The position numbers and the translations under genes are program-made. A stretch of 36,884 nucleotides of DNA, from NCBI GenBank assembly GCA_002294285.1, contig DBFL01000058.1, forward strand, positions 1-36,884, given 5' to 3'. Origin of the DNA: Candidatus Neomicrothrix sp. UBA881. GTDB taxonomy: Bacteria; Actinomycetota; Acidimicrobiia; Acidimicrobiales; MedAcidi-G1. The notes below the pieces were generated by a model. That model had not been told where the DNA came from. It saw only the letters and a program-made list of their open reading frames with translations, and made no database searches. Positions 14,672 through 23,277 of the stretch are shown in pieces (position 1 is the first letter of the stretch; each line of letters opens with the position of its first letter).

Positions 14672-15259
14672 TTATCCCAACCAGTCTGAGGTCATTTCAT
14701 TCTTTCGCATTTCCCATTCTTCAAACGTAATTGCATAACGCAGATGATCTTCCCAAACGCCGTTTATTTCTAAATACCGCTCAGCTAAACCTTCGCATCT
14801 CAAATCTAACTTCTCAACCACACGACGTGAAGAGCGATTACGGGGAACAATTGAAACTTGGAGGCGGTGAAGAAGAACCTCCTCAAAAGCAAATTTCATT
14901 ATCAAAACTAAAGCTTCAGGGGTGTAACCGTTGCCCGCACAATTTTCGTCTATCCAATATCCAACATGACCACTTTGAAAAGCTCCACGCGTGATATTCG
15001 AAATGTTTATTTCGCCAGCTAACTGATCAGACACAAAAATACCAAATGACCAAGCTGTTCCTAATTGCATCTCCCTATCTCGGTTTGCGCAACGACTTTC
15101 AAAATATTTTCTATAGTCCGTAGATTCAGGATTTTTCATATTTTGTTTAGGCTCCCAAGGAACCAGCCACTCAAAATTTGACAATCTCACATCACGCCAT
15201 GATTCAAAGTCCGTAGCCACCAAGGACCTAAGAGCAATACGTCGCCCTTTCAATAACAA
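14672..15259 (-). CDS. GNAT acetyltransferase, RimJ/RimL-like
   Basis: 195 aa from a TTG start supported by AAAGG 7 nt upstream; a second TTG follows two codons later. The sequence fits the RimJ/RimL ribosomal-protein N-acetyltransferase branch: RIALRSLVATDFESW near the N-terminus, ELAGEINISNI-type strand, GHVGYWIDENCAGNGYTPEAL near residues 109-130 (the acetyl-CoA loop region, with a G-N-G-Y-x-x-E core), RLQVSIVPRNRSSRRVVEKL (the N-x-x-S-x-x-V-x-E-K-x-G-type helix), and GVWEDHLRYAIT at the end. It transfers acetyl from acetyl-CoA to a protein N-terminus or small amine. It follows ppx by 64 nt and may belong to the same transcript. Confidence 0.86.
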   Translation of the reverse strand: MLLKGRRIALRSLVATDFESWRDVRLSNFEWLVPWEPKQNMKNPESTDYRKYFESRCANRDREMQLGTAWSFGIFVSDQLAGEINISNITRGAFQSGHVGYWIDENCAGNGYTPEALVLIMKFAFEEVLLHRLQVSIVPRNRSSRRVVEKLDLRCEGLAERYLEINGVWEDHLRYAITFEEWEMRKNEMTSDWLG

Positions 15260-15323
15260 AGCTAGACCTTTCTTTCAAAGCTGCAACTTCCTATGAGACT
15301 ACTTTAAATTGTTTTAGGAGTGA

Positions 15324-16247
15324 TTAGTTTTCACTTTCGAAAAGCATCGAATGCAGAATCCCGTCCAATATGTCTGACTCTGAGACGAGACATTCGGTGA
15401 ACTCAAGTTGTCTCATTACTTTGACCAGTATTGCTGTTCCAGCAACAATTACATCTGTCCTGTCCTCATCAAGCCCAGGATTCGATGTTCGTTCTTGACG
15501 GTTTTCTGTAGCTAACGTTCTGAAAACATCTTCAACTGCATCTTTTGACAAGCGAAAATGATGGATTCTTTCTCTGTCATATTTTTCTAAACCTATTTCG
15601 ATTGCAGCTACAGAAGAAACAGTTCCAGCTAATCCAACTAAAGTTAATGCTTCATTTATTTTTGGAATTTCCCTAACGGCGTCATCTATATGGCCTCCTG
15701 CGACAGTCAAACAAGCATGTAGCTCTTCCGGCAAGGGTGGATCATTCTCAATAAATTCTTCAGTAAGACGCACACAACCAATCTGTGCGGAATGAATATC
15801 CTCTGCTTTTCTATCACCAAAAACAAATTCCGTTGACCCTCCTCCGATATCTAGAACTAAAAACGGTCCTTTTAAATCTCCAAGCTCTGCGATTGCACCT
15901 GCAAATGCTAAACGTCCTTCTTCCTCACCAGTTAGAAGCTCAGGTGTTACACCTATTACTGATTCAACTTCACTAAAAAAATCGTCTCTATTGTCAGCAT
16001 CACGCGCTGCTGAAGTGGCAACTATTCGAACCTCCGCTACTCTGTGTGACTCCAAGGTGGTACGAAAACTTTCGAGAACATCCACAACACGTGTCATTGC
16101 TTGTCGTGAAATTTCTCCACTTTTCTCAAGACCCTCACCCAAACGGGTTATTTTCATCTGCCTGTCTAAAGTTTCTAACTTGTTACCTATCAATAACCGT
16201 GTTGAATTTGTGCCACAATCTATAACTGCATAATTTTGATTTTCCAT
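15324..16247 (-). CDS. ppx: Exopolyphosphatase / Ppx-GppA family phosphatase
   Basis: 307 aa, the short (actinobacterial) form of the Ppx/GppA family with the ASKHA fold and without the C-terminal HD extension. Motifs are IDCGTNSTRLL near residue 9-19 (phosphate-binding loop 1), ATSAARDADN near 81, TGEEEGRLAFAGA near 104-116, and VLDIGGGSTEFVFG near 131-144 (phosphate-binding loop 2). It hydrolyses polyphosphate or pppGpp. Its place directly after DUF501 follows the conserved actinobacterial order eno-ftsB-DUF501-ppx, which is interrupted here by the cox cluster. The start is an ATG. Confidence 0.92.
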   Translation of the reverse strand: MENQNYAVIDCGTNSTRLLIGNKLETLDRQMKITRLGEGLEKSGEISRQAMTRVVDVLESFRTTLESHRVAEVRIVATSAARDADNRDDFFSEVESVIGVTPELLTGEEEGRLAFAGAIAELGDLKGPFLVLDIGGGSTEFVFGDRKAEDIHSAQIGCVRLTEEFIENDPPLPEELHACLTVAGGHIDDAVREIPKINEALTLVGLAGTVSSVAAIEIGLEKYDRERIHHFRLSKDAVEDVFRTLATENRQERTSNPGLDEDRTDVIVAGTAILVKVMRQLEFTECLVSESDILDGILHSMLFESEN

Positions 16248-16281
16248 TTTGAATCTTTTCAGTTCTAAACCATCAAGTAGC

Positions 16282-16740
16282 TTATGTAGCTTCTTTTAAA
16301 GCCGCTTCAACCCATTCCCCTACAGGATCATCGCCTCCAACTAGGAACCATGCGTAATGTGCATGCAAGCATTTCACACCTTTGCGGGTTCCTCCAACTC
16401 CCCCTGAAGGCTTAGGGCCGCTATGAAAATCTGGAAGTTGATGGTCTCGTTCCTTCCGGTATCTGTCATGCGCTTCTGCTATTGATTTAGGATCACATTC
16501 CTTTTCAGCCTGTTTGACACCGCCTTGGGATTCGAGAGTTCCTATTTTGCTTCTGATCAGGGGGTCAACTAACCAATACATGGTCGGCATAGGCTTACCA
16601 TTTGGCAAGAGTGGGTAGTTGCGTATAACACGCGGATTGCCCGCCTCATCTCTAACTGCAACTTCAAATAAACCTTCGGGTTTGCGACCGAGACTCTCGG
16701 TGACAAAAACTAAGTCTTCTTTTGTCGGTTTCTGATCCAC
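16282..16740 (-). CDS. DUF501 family protein
   Basis: 152 aa. DUF501 proteins are small, mostly actinobacterial and uncharacterised. Conserved segments are LGRKPEGLFEVAVRD near residue 18-32, RNYPLLPNGKPMPTMYWLVDP near 40-60 (read as two adjoining blocks), GTRKGVKCLHAHYAWFL near 115-131, and GGDDPVGEWV near 134-143. The His/Cys-containing CLHAHYA motif suggests possible metal binding, but no function is established. The start is a GTG inside the end of coxG, giving a 31-nt overlap and a poor ribosome site, so translation is probably coupled. Its usual partners are ftsB upstream and ppx downstream; here ftsB is about 11 kb away. Confidence 0.88.
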   Translation of the reverse strand: MDQKPTKEDLVFVTESLGRKPEGLFEVAVRDEAGNPRVIRNYPLLPNGKPMPTMYWLVDPLIRSKIGTLESQGGVKQAEKECDPKSIAEAHDRYRKERDHQLPDFHSGPKPSGGVGGTRKGVKCLHAHYAWFLVGGDDPVGEWVEAALKEAT

Positions 16741-17294
16741 TCTGGCACTAATTTCTTTCCAATCGAACCACCCGCGACGCTAAGCAGATCTATTGCTTCA
16801 GTCTCTTCAAGCTCGGAACCTTCCGATCCTGTACTTGCAGGTTTACTATCCTCAGAAAGAACCAACTCACTTAAATTGTCAGCGAACTGTCCCATCAATT
16901 TCTTACTTATATCGGCCATCACTCCGCGACCGAACTGAGCTACTTTGCCGGTTATCTTCAAATCTGTGACAACATTTACGCGCGTTCCTTCCGGGACAGA
17001 TTCCAAAGATGCAGTTATGTCAGCTGCAGCATTGCCAGCTCCACGAGTGTCACGTCCTTCTCCGCGAATCACCACACGGTGATTAGAGTCGTCTACTTCA
17101 ACAAACTTTGCGACACCTTTATACTGGGCTGTGATTGGACCTACTTTGACTTTGACGAAACCTTTGTATTCATCATTTCCAACTTCTTCAAGTTGAGCGC
17201 CCGGTAGACAAGGAGCAATTAACTCCACATCATTAATAACTTCCCAAACTTTCTCGATTGGCGCAGAAACCTCAAAATCGTTGCTTAGCTCCAT
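16710..17294 (-). CDS. coxG: CoxG-like SRPBCC protein (CO dehydrogenase subunit G family)
   Basis: 194 aa. The first about 145 residues form the CoxG/START-like SRPBCC domain: VSAPIEKVWEVINDVELIAPCLPGAQLEE, split by natural loops, then YKGFVKVKVGPITAQYKG and GRGVMADISKKLMGQFADNL. This is followed by an acidic, serine-rich linker and a basic tail. Oligotropha CoxG is reported to take part in membrane association or maturation of CO dehydrogenase, and homologues accompany many molybdenum hydroxylases. It overlaps the previous nucleotidyltransferase gene by 10 nt and the next gene (DUF501) by 31 nt, and closes the cox cluster. Confidence 0.88.
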   Translation of the reverse strand: MELSNDFEVSAPIEKVWEVINDVELIAPCLPGAQLEEVGNDEYKGFVKVKVGPITAQYKGVAKFVEVDDSNHRVVIRGEGRDTRGAGNAAADITASLESVPEGTRVNVVTDLKITGKVAQFGRGVMADISKKLMGQFADNLSELVLSEDSKPASTGSEGSELEETEAIDLLSVAGGSIGKKLVPEWIRNRQKKT

Positions 17295-17842
17295 TTTTCT
17301 AAATCCTTAAATGTGTCAATATCGTTGCCACTACCTTGACAAACGATCTCTGTAACTTTGTAATTACCTCCATTCAACAGGTGTCTCGCACCTACATCAC
17401 CTTCTGTCGGCAAATATTTGAAAAACTCTGAAGAAATTTTTGTAGGAGGCCTTCTGTCACCATTGAAGGTAGCAACGACTAAAGGATCTTGGCATTCCGA
17501 CACTGAAATCCAAGCTTCTTTCGTGACTCCCGGCATATCTCCGAGCCCGACAACAATAGAATCATGACCCTTTTCGATTGCCCAATCTACGCAAACACTC
17601 AATGAGCGTGATTGCCCTAATTCCCAATCTGGATTATGTAGCAGTGTTGAGCCTTCTGGAACTAGGTGAGAAATATCAACTGAACCCGAAACCACTATTA
17701 ACTCATCCAAATTCGCACCTGCTGCAGCTTCGATAGACCAAGAGAAAACTGGTTTTCCATTTAAATCTGCTAGCAACTTGTGTCCCTGTCCATCCCAGCG
17801 TTGACCACTTCCTGCTGCAAGAATTACCGCTGCAACTGTCAT
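17285..17842 (-). CDS. MobA/MocA-like molybdenum cofactor nucleotidyltransferase
   Basis: 185 aa. The N-terminal VAAVILAAGSGQRW with a following lysine-containing loop (GHKLLADLNGKPV) is the nucleotide-binding signature of MobA-like NTP transferases. VGLGDMPGVT near residue 95-105 supplies the metal-binding Asp, and DRRPPTKISSEFF and EGDVGARHLL are the typical C-terminal elements. Within cox/xdh clusters this family (MocA, CTP-dependent, or MobA, GTP-dependent) makes the dinucleotide form of the molybdenum cofactor needed by the large subunit. Molybdopterin cytosine dinucleotide is the usual cofactor for CoxL-type enzymes, so MocA-like activity is the better guess. It overlaps coxG by 10 nt. 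Confidence 0.86.
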   Translation of the reverse strand: MTVAAVILAAGSGQRWDGQGHKLLADLNGKPVFSWSIEAAAGANLDELIVVSGSVDISHLVPEGSTLLHNPDWELGQSRSLSVCVDWAIEKGHDSIVVGLGDMPGVTKEAWISVSECQDPLVVATFNGDRRPPTKISSEFFKYLPTEGDVGARHLLNGGNYKVTEIVCQGSGNDIDTFKDLEKWS

Positions 17843-17857
17843 TTGGCTAAACCGACA

Positions 17858-18676
17858 TCAATCATGGATAGGGCCTTCGGTGTCTGAAAGAGCCTTTGAT
17901 GAACGTCCGGTTCGTAATGCAATTATCTCGGCAACTATAGAAATTGCCGTTTCCTCTGGCGTTCGGGATCCTATATCCAAACCAATAGGAGACCTGAGCC
18001 TAATGAGATCCTCCTCAACTAAACCAACCTCATGAAGACGCTTTAAACGGTCTTCGTGGGTCTTTCGCGAACCCATCACTCCTATGTAGCCTACGTCTGT
18101 TTCTAAAGATGAAATTATCGCTGGTACATCAAATTTCGCATCGTGGGTAAGAATACAAACAGCATCTCTAGGCCCTAACTCTCCACCGTGTCTTTGTATT
18201 AATTTGTCAGGCCACTCAACAACAACTTCATCAGCAAGAGGAAAACGTTGGTTTGTTGCGAAAACTTCTCTAGCGTCACAAACCGTCACCCGATAACCAA
18301 GAACCTTGCCAATTTTTACAAGAGCTGCCGTAAAATCGACTGCCCCTACAACCAACAACTGTGGGGGTTGTATAAACGACTCCACGAAAACCTGGACAAT
18401 CTCTTCTCTTGCTTCACCAGACTCTCCATAATTTCTAACTCCACTCCGTCCAGCCGCTAACTCTCCTCTAGCGTCACGAGAAACCACTCTGTCTAAATCA
18501 CTGTTCCCTAGCGAACCTTCAAAATCGATTTCGGGTTTTTGCTCAGGAAAAACAATCATTTTCTTACCAACGGGCGGACCTTTAACTACTGTTACTAGAG
18601 CAAAGGATTCTTCCTGATCGAGAAGTTCTTGCATTCGATCGAATATAGAAATTTCATTTTGAGATTGTTTTTCCAT
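17858..18676 (-). CDS. XdhC/CoxI-family protein with C-terminal Rossmann domain (CoxF-like)
   Basis: 272 aa. Residues about 1-110 are a degenerate N-terminal XdhC/CoxI-like region (ALVTVVKGPPVGKKMIVF). Residues about 130-255 are the XdhC C-terminal Rossmann-like domain with LLVVGAVDFTAALVKIGKVLG, VTVCDAREVFA, VCILTHDAKFDVPAI and YIGVMGSRKTHEDRL, then PIGLDIGSRTPEETAISIVAEI. The family matures molybdenum hydroxylases by binding the molybdenum cofactor and promoting its sulfuration or insertion. It starts 3 nt after the stop of a short protein carrying the other XdhC half, so the pair likely acts together. The ATG is clear. Confidence 0.88.
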   Translation of the reverse strand: MEKQSQNEISIFDRMQELLDQEESFALVTVVKGPPVGKKMIVFPEQKPEIDFEGSLGNSDLDRVVSRDARGELAAGRSGVRNYGESGEAREEIVQVFVESFIQPPQLLVVGAVDFTAALVKIGKVLGYRVTVCDAREVFATNQRFPLADEVVVEWPDKLIQRHGGELGPRDAVCILTHDAKFDVPAIISSLETDVGYIGVMGSRKTHEDRLKRLHEVGLVEEDLIRLRSPIGLDIGSRTPEETAISIVAEIIALRTGRSSKALSDTEGPIHD

Positions 18677-18679
18677 TTT

Positions 18680-18994
18680 TCACCAGTCGAGTGGCTCAAT
18701 AAACAAATGGACTGTACCACCACAGGTAAGTCCAACCGAAAAAGCCTCTTCATCGCTGTACCCAAATGAAACTATGTGCCTTTTGTTATTTTCCATCACT
18801 TCAAGGGCTTCCAATACAACAGCGCCTTCTACACAACCCCCGGAGACAGAACCAGCCACTTCACCATCCTCCGCTACCGCCATTGCAGCGCCTGGCAATC
18901 TTGGGCCTGAACCGTCGAGATCTATCACTCTTGCAACAACAATTTTTTTATTATGTTTTTGCCAGCGACGAATATCATCAACAATTTCTTTCAT
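18680..18994 (-). CDS. XdhC/CoxI N-terminal domain protein (short)
   Basis: 104 aa, consisting only of the XdhC_CoxI N-terminal module: VVARVIDLDGSGPRLPGAAMAV near residues 19-40, then GEVAGSVSGGCVEGAVVLEAL near 46-65 and SVGLTCGGTVHLFIEP near 86-101. The SGGCVE and CGGT motifs are the conserved cysteine/glycine segments of the family, with Cys residues suited to cofactor or sulfur handling. In many bacteria this module is fused to a Rossmann domain; here it is a separate gene, and the downstream protein has a Rossmann domain. It is likely a molybdenum-hydroxylase maturation factor. ATG start. Confidence 0.87.
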   Translation of the reverse strand: MKEIVDDIRRWQKHNKKIVVARVIDLDGSGPRLPGAAMAVAEDGEVAGSVSGGCVEGAVVLEALEVMENNKRHIVSFGYSDEEAFSVGLTCGGTVHLFIEPLDW

Positions 18995-19027
18995 TCTAAA
19001 TACACTTTACTCTTCTAAAGTTGCCAT

Positions 19028-20149
19028 TCACTTAGTCAATAATTTCGATAAATCTTTAAGAGAATTAAATGAGTTACCCTCTACAAAATTATCAATGTGA
19101 GGCAGAGCAGCAGCCATTCCTTTTGCCAAGGGCTCATAATCTGGAGTCGCCTTCAACGGATTAGCCCAAACGATTCGATGAGTCACACGATGTAACCTTT
19201 CCATCTGCTCACTGACTGTTTCTGCGTCTCCTCGATCCCAACCATCTGAAAGAATCAAGATAGTTGCTCCTCTGGCCATACCTCTAATACCCCACCTGTC
19301 ATTGAACTCTTTTATACCTTCTCCTAGCCGCGTCCCACCTGACCAGTCATCAACACTGCTAGAGGCTTTAGATAAAGCCAAATCAGGGTTTCGTGTAGAA
19401 AGTTCTCTAGTTACACGCGTGAGACGCGTTCCTATGGTAAATGCCTCGACTTCCGATCGACTTGCCATCACAGCATGAACAAAACGTATGAGAACTCTTG
19501 CATACACTTCCATGGATCCACTTATGTCTAATAAAAGAACTAAACGTCTTCTTCTCTCACCACTTTTCTTAAAATTTTTACTGACTATTTCGCCACCAGT
19601 GCGGAAAGAGGATTTTATGGTTGCCGCAAAATCAAAATTTCTGTTTTTCTTTGTCGGGACCATTCGACGTGATTTCTTATATTCGCCTATGAAACGAATT
19701 TCGTTCATTAAAAGAAAAAGTTCTTGAAGTTCAGCTTTGTTGCATTTGGAGAAATCCTTAGCCAAGAGAGTTTCTAAACCTGAATATCTAACTGTAAGTA
19801 AATCGTTTTCGCCTTTTATCGATTCTTCTAATTCTGAGTCCTCAGTTAAATCATCGAATAGAAAATCTAAAGGTGGAATTTTATTGACTTCCTCGACTAA
19901 CGGCTCAACGCCCATCCAGTGGCTTTTGAAGACTTTGTCATAAATGGCTATGTCTTCTGGCCTGTCTACGATAGTTGTGCGTCCCGCCCAATAAATATTT
20001 TCAAATGATTCTGCTCCTAGCTCTACTACAGCGAGGCCAAAATCAATTGAACTTCCTAGAGAAACTTTTACACCTTCGTTTCGTAACGCATCTAGAAAAT
20101 CAACTAAATACCTGTCAAGGGTCTTAGACCCATAAGTTGCTTGATTCAA
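19028..20149 (-). CDS. coxE: CoxE-like VWA-domain protein
   Basis: 373 aa. The C-terminal half (about residue 200 on) is a von Willebrand A domain with the metal-ion site DISGSM near 209-214, a threonine in SGGTRLGEG, and LSDGWDRGD near 302-310. The N-terminal half is the helical CoxE/VWA-CoxE region. CoxE works with the AAA+ ATPase CoxD in posttranslational assembly of the Mo-Cu/Mo site of CO dehydrogenase. It starts with TTG at 20149 immediately after the TAA of coxD (TAATTG), with AAGG 5 nt upstream; no in-frame ATG is available for a long way. A 33-nt gap separates it from the short XdhC gene. Confidence 0.92.
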   Translation of the reverse strand: MNQATYGSKTLDRYLVDFLDALRNEGVKVSLGSSIDFGLAVVELGAESFENIYWAGRTTIVDRPEDIAIYDKVFKSHWMGVEPLVEEVNKIPPLDFLFDDLTEDSELEESIKGENDLLTVRYSGLETLLAKDFSKCNKAELQELFLLMNEIRFIGEYKKSRRMVPTKKNRNFDFAATIKSSFRTGGEIVSKNFKKSGERRRRLVLLLDISGSMEVYARVLIRFVHAVMASRSEVEAFTIGTRLTRVTRELSTRNPDLALSKASSSVDDWSGGTRLGEGIKEFNDRWGIRGMARGATILILSDGWDRGDAETVSEQMERLHRVTHRIVWANPLKATPDYEPLAKGMAAALPHIDNFVEGNSFNSLKDLSKLLTK

Positions 20150-21061
20150 TTAACCTTGACGCACCAAGGAGAGAACTTCATCAAAACCTCTCGAGCGTAT
20201 TCTTTCTTGATCTTCCCTGTATTTAATTAGAGCGCCTAATGTCTCATCTATAACGTTCGCATCTAGATCATCCACTCCAATAGTTACTAATGCTTCTGCC
20301 CAATCAATAGTTTCTGCAACTCCTGGGGGCTTGTATAGATCTATTCCTCTTAAATAAGAAGCCGCTTTTGCCACTTCTTCAGCTAAAAGTTGGGAAACTT
20401 TGGGTGCTCGCGTCCTAATTATCTCCACTTCCCGGTCGACTTCAGGATGTTCAACCCAGTGGTAAAAGCATCTTCTCTTCAAAGCATCATGCAGGTCTCT
20501 AGTTCTATTTGAAGTAATTACGACTATTGGCTTAACCTCTGAACTGTAAGTACCTAATTCGGGGATAGTAATCGAATACTCCGAAAGTATCTCCAGAAGA
20601 AAAGCTTCAAACTCATCGTCTGCTCTGTCTATTTCGTCGATTAGAAGAACTGGAGGCGGTTCATTAGAAGCAGAAAGTGCCTGCAATAATGGTCGCTTTA
20701 TCAAAAATTTCTCGTCATACAGTTCGCCCTCTAAAACCGATGAAGAAACTTGTTCAGTCCGTCCACTTGCTTCTGCTGTTCTCAAATGCAGCAACTGTCG
20801 CGCATAGTCCCATTCGTATACTGCCTGATTTGAGTCGATGCCTTCATAGCATTGAAGTCGAATTAAATCGCCTTCAGCCCATCTAGATAAAGACTTTGCC
20901 AGTTCAGTTTTACCAACTCCAGCTTCTCCCTCTAAAAGAAGAGGTCTGCCCTGCCTGATACAAAGAAAAACTGCTGTGGCTAGACCTCTATCTGCTAAAT
21001 AGTTTTGGGTAGAAAGTCCTTGAAGAACTTCTTCTACTGAAGAAACATCTCTTAATCCCAT
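20150..21061 (-). CDS. coxD: CoxD-like MoxR-family AAA+ ATPase
   Basis: 303 aa. The Walker A GEAGVGKTELAK lies at about residues 45-56, Walker B PVLLIDEIDRAD near 135-146, and sensor 1 VVITSNRTRDL near 180. The C-terminal lid includes LRGIDLYKPPGVAETIDWAEAL. The sequence belongs to the MoxR/CoxD chaperone-ATPase group that pairs with VWA proteins. It is predicted to remodel or insert the metal-sulfur centre of the CoxL-type enzyme together with CoxE. The ATG start has no obvious Shine-Dalgarno. It directly abuts coxE downstream and follows coxM with 48 nt between. Confidence 0.92.
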   Translation of the reverse strand: MGLRDVSSVEEVLQGLSTQNYLADRGLATAVFLCIRQGRPLLLEGEAGVGKTELAKSLSRWAEGDLIRLQCYEGIDSNQAVYEWDYARQLLHLRTAEASGRTEQVSSSVLEGELYDEKFLIKRPLLQALSASNEPPPVLLIDEIDRADDEFEAFLLEILSEYSITIPELGTYSSEVKPIVVITSNRTRDLHDALKRRCFYHWVEHPEVDREVEIIRTRAPKVSQLLAEEVAKAASYLRGIDLYKPPGVAETIDWAEALVTIGVDDLDANVIDETLGALIKYREDQERIRSRGFDEVLSLVRQG

Positions 21062-21109
21062 AGATTAAGGTTAGATGCCTTATTCACTCAAGAGTCAGAA
21101 AATAGACCT

Positions 21110-21934
21110 TTATTTTCCAGACTCTTCAAGGCCTCTTTTTGTCAAAACTCGAGCCAGATGAGACCGGTATTCAGCTGAAGCATTTAGATCCGAAGGCGGT
21201 TCAAGCCCTTCTGAAGCAAGCTCAGATGCTTCCTCTGCAGAGGCTCCATTAATAGTCGCTTGCTCTAAAGCTGTGGCGCGTACCGGTCTTGAGTCCATAT
21301 TGACGAGTCCGACACCGCATTGATTTTCAGACACCAAAACTGAGGCACCCACTATCGCCCAGTCCTGAGCCCGTCGATTGAACTTCTGAAAAGACCAAGT
21401 CGCATCAGGCATTTTGGGAACTCTAATTTCTGTTAAAAGCTCATCTGGCTCCAGAGCTGTTTCAAGAAAACCTGTAAAAAAGTCATCAGATGTTATCTCG
21501 CGTTCGCCAGAACTTGATTGAACTATGAAAGAAGCCCTCAGGGCCAGTGCAGCTGAAGGAATATCTGAAGCGGGATCACCATGTGCTAAAGCACCACCGA
21601 TTGTTCCTCTGTGTCTAACTTGAGGATCACCTACCTGCTTTGTAGCCGCTGCTAACAAACCTGAATTAGTTAAAACCAGTTCATTTGTTTCAATTTCTCG
21701 ATGTCTCGTAAGAGCACCGATTGCCAGAAAGTCACCTTCCTCCCGAACATAGGAAAGTTCCTCTACCCGTCCGACATCAATAACCACAGCTGGTGCAGCT
21801 AGTCGGTATTTCATCAGCGGTATTAATGAATGACCCCCTGCTAGAACCTTTGCATCATCTCCATGTTCAGAAATTAAAGAAATAGCATGATCTTTAGACT
21901 CCGCTCTTTGATAATCGAAAATCGCGGGAATCAT
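21110..21934 (-). CDS. coxM: CO dehydrogenase-like FAD-binding medium subunit
   Basis: 274 aa from ATG 21934, which overlaps the coxS stop by ATGA. The open frame extends 19 codons further upstream, but that extension would lie inside coxS. FAD-binding motifs are [13 protein letters not shown] at residues 32-44 and the [14 protein letters not shown] segment near 108-121, both typical of the vanillyl-alcohol-oxidase-like FAD domain in CoxM/CutM/XdhB. The C-terminal CO-dehydrogenase flavoprotein domain ([25 protein letters not shown]) is complete. It passes electrons from the 2Fe-2S subunit to the external acceptor. Confidence 0.92.
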   Translation of the reverse strand: MIPAIFDYQRAESKDHAISLISEHGDDAKVLAGGHSLIPLMKYRLAAPAVVIDVGRVEELSYVREEGDFLAIGALTRHREIETNELVLTNSGLLAAATKQVGDPQVRHRGTIGGALAHGDPASDIPSAALALRASFIVQSSSGEREITSDDFFTGFLETALEPDELLTEIRVPKMPDATWSFQKFNRRAQDWAIVGASVLVSENQCGVGLVNMDSRPVRATALEQATINGASAEEASELASEGLEPPSDLNASAEYRSHLARVLTKRGLEESGK

Positions 21935-22392
21935 GACTGACTTCCACTGGCCTGAAGAACTGCCTTTACGATGTTGTGATATCCGGTGCAACGACAGAGA
22001 TTTCCTTCTAAACCTTCACGTACTTCCAACTCTGTTGGATTGGGTACTTCATCCAAAAGTGATATAGCCGCCATAACCATTCCGGGGGTGCAGTATCCGC
22101 ACTGAAGTGCATGGCACTCTCTAAAAGCTTCTTGCATCGGATGCAAGGTTTCTCCGTCTGCTAAACCTTCAATAGTTGTGACTTCTTGCCCATCTGCTTG
22201 GGCAGCCAAGACCGTACATGACTTAACTGATTCCCCATTTAAATGAATTGTGCAAGCTCCGCATGAAGAGGAATCGCATCCTATATTTGTTCCTTTTAAG
22301 CTGGCTTGCTCTCTTATGAAGTGAACCAGGAGGGTCCTAGGCTCAACATCTGATGAAACTTCCGTTCCATTAATTGTCATAGAAACTTTCAA
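21931..22392 (-). CDS. coxS: CO dehydrogenase-like 2Fe-2S small subunit
   Basis: 153 aa from a TTG start at 22392, chosen because AAGGGG lies 6 nt upstream; an ATG four codons later has only a weak site. It has all eight cysteines of the two [2Fe-2S] domains. The plant-ferredoxin-type set is C39, C44, C47 and C59 ([10 protein letters not shown] and KSC). The helical-domain set is C98, C101, C133 and C135 (QCGYC and CRCTGY). The protein wires the molybdenum site of CoxL to the flavin of CoxM. It overlaps coxM by ATGA. The preceding 87-nt gap to the exporter gene may hold a promoter; an AGATCT-CC-AGATCT repeat lies there at 22420-22433. Confidence 0.93.
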   Translation of the reverse strand: MKVSMTINGTEVSSDVEPRTLLVHFIREQASLKGTNIGCDSSSCGACTIHLNGESVKSCTVLAAQADGQEVTTIEGLADGETLHPMQEAFRECHALQCGYCTPGMVMAAISLLDEVPNPTELEVREGLEGNLCRCTGYHNIVKAVLQASGSQS

Positions 22393-22479
22393 CGATTTCC
22401 CCTTCTATGTAACTTTCCCAGATCTCCAGATCTCATTACTGAACTTAACAATACTCTCAAAGTTAGCCCCTTTCTTAAT

Positions 22480-23277
22480 CTATGAACCTATCCGCCGTAA
22501 AGATTGGAAAGCTAAAACAGCGCCGACGGCATTAGCGGCAGCGAAGACTATTAAACCTGGCCAAGTCACTTCCCAAGTAATCCCCTCAAGAAAACCTTGT
22601 CTAGCAAAACGTAATACATTTGTTATTGGGTTAAATCGCGCGACTTGATGTAACCATCCGGTCATAAACTCTATAGGAACTTGACCAATGGTCATAAAAA
22701 AACTGGTGAATGCAACTAGCTGAACGATCATCAAGGAACGAATAGTTTTAAAGCGGTAGACGATCGCAAGACTAAAAAGGCAGAAAACCGAAGCCATAAG
22801 TGCAGAAGCCACAAATAAAAATAATATTGCTGGGAGTCCGCCTGAAAGATTCAAACCTCCTAGCAGAGCTACGATAACAACTCCTAATGTAGGGAATAAC
22901 GAGCGGATAGCACTGACCATCACGGTGCCTAACAAAATTGAACTGCGACTACCTGGTGTTAAAAGAAGACGGTCAAAAAACCCAGTTTCAAAATCTTCTG
23001 CTGTAGATGCAGAGCCGAAAACACCCGCAAAAACTGAACCTTGTAAGGCCACGTATGGGGCCATCCAGTCGTAAATATTTTCGCTTCCATAGCCTTCAAT
23101 TCTTGTCAATGATCCAAAAGCGCCTGTAAAGCTGATCAACATTATCACTGGCATGAAGATAATAGGCAGCAATAAAGTTGGCCTGCTCACCACTCTTAAA
23201 ATGCCTCTTCGGCAAACCGCCATAGCGACCGATAAGGAAACACCGTTTACGTTTTTAAGCGACACTTGTGTGTTCAT
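22480..23277 (-). CDS. ABC-2 type transporter permease (second permease)
   Basis: 265 aa with about six membrane segments and the ABC-2 permease signature: a hydrophobic RVVSRPTLLLPIIFMPVIML start, FETGFFDRLLLTPGSRSSILLG near residue 97 (the coupling-helix region), and FNPITNVLRFARQGFLEG near 213. The start overlaps the first permease stop (ATGA). It closely resembles its neighbour, so the pair probably forms a heterodimeric channel with the ATPase encoded at 24079-25032. Systems of this DrrB type export hydrophobic compounds or lipids. Its position between coxL and coxS is unusual. Confidence 0.88.
   Translation of the reverse strand: MNTQVSLKNVNGVSLSVAMAVCRRGILRVVSRPTLLLPIIFMPVIMLISFTGAFGSLTRIEGYGSENIYDWMAPYVALQGSVFAGVFGSASTAEDFETGFFDRLLLTPGSRSSILLGTVMVSAIRSLFPTLGVVIVALLGGLNLSGGLPAILFLFVASALMASVFCLFSLAIVYRFKTIRSLMIVQLVAFTSFFMTIGQVPIEFMTGWLHQVARFNPITNVLRFARQGFLEGITWEVTWPGLIVFAAANAVGAVLAFQSLRRIGS

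Noticed and set aside
21098..21117. 7-bp hairpin GAAAATA/TATTTTC as a terminator after coxM
   Set aside because: The stem is almost all A-T and no T-tract follows; coxD continues in the same direction 48 nt later.
22420..22433. AGATCT-CC-AGATCT repeat upstream of coxS as an operator
   Set aside because: Two copies of a 6-bp palindrome are too little evidence on their own; mentioned only as a possible site.
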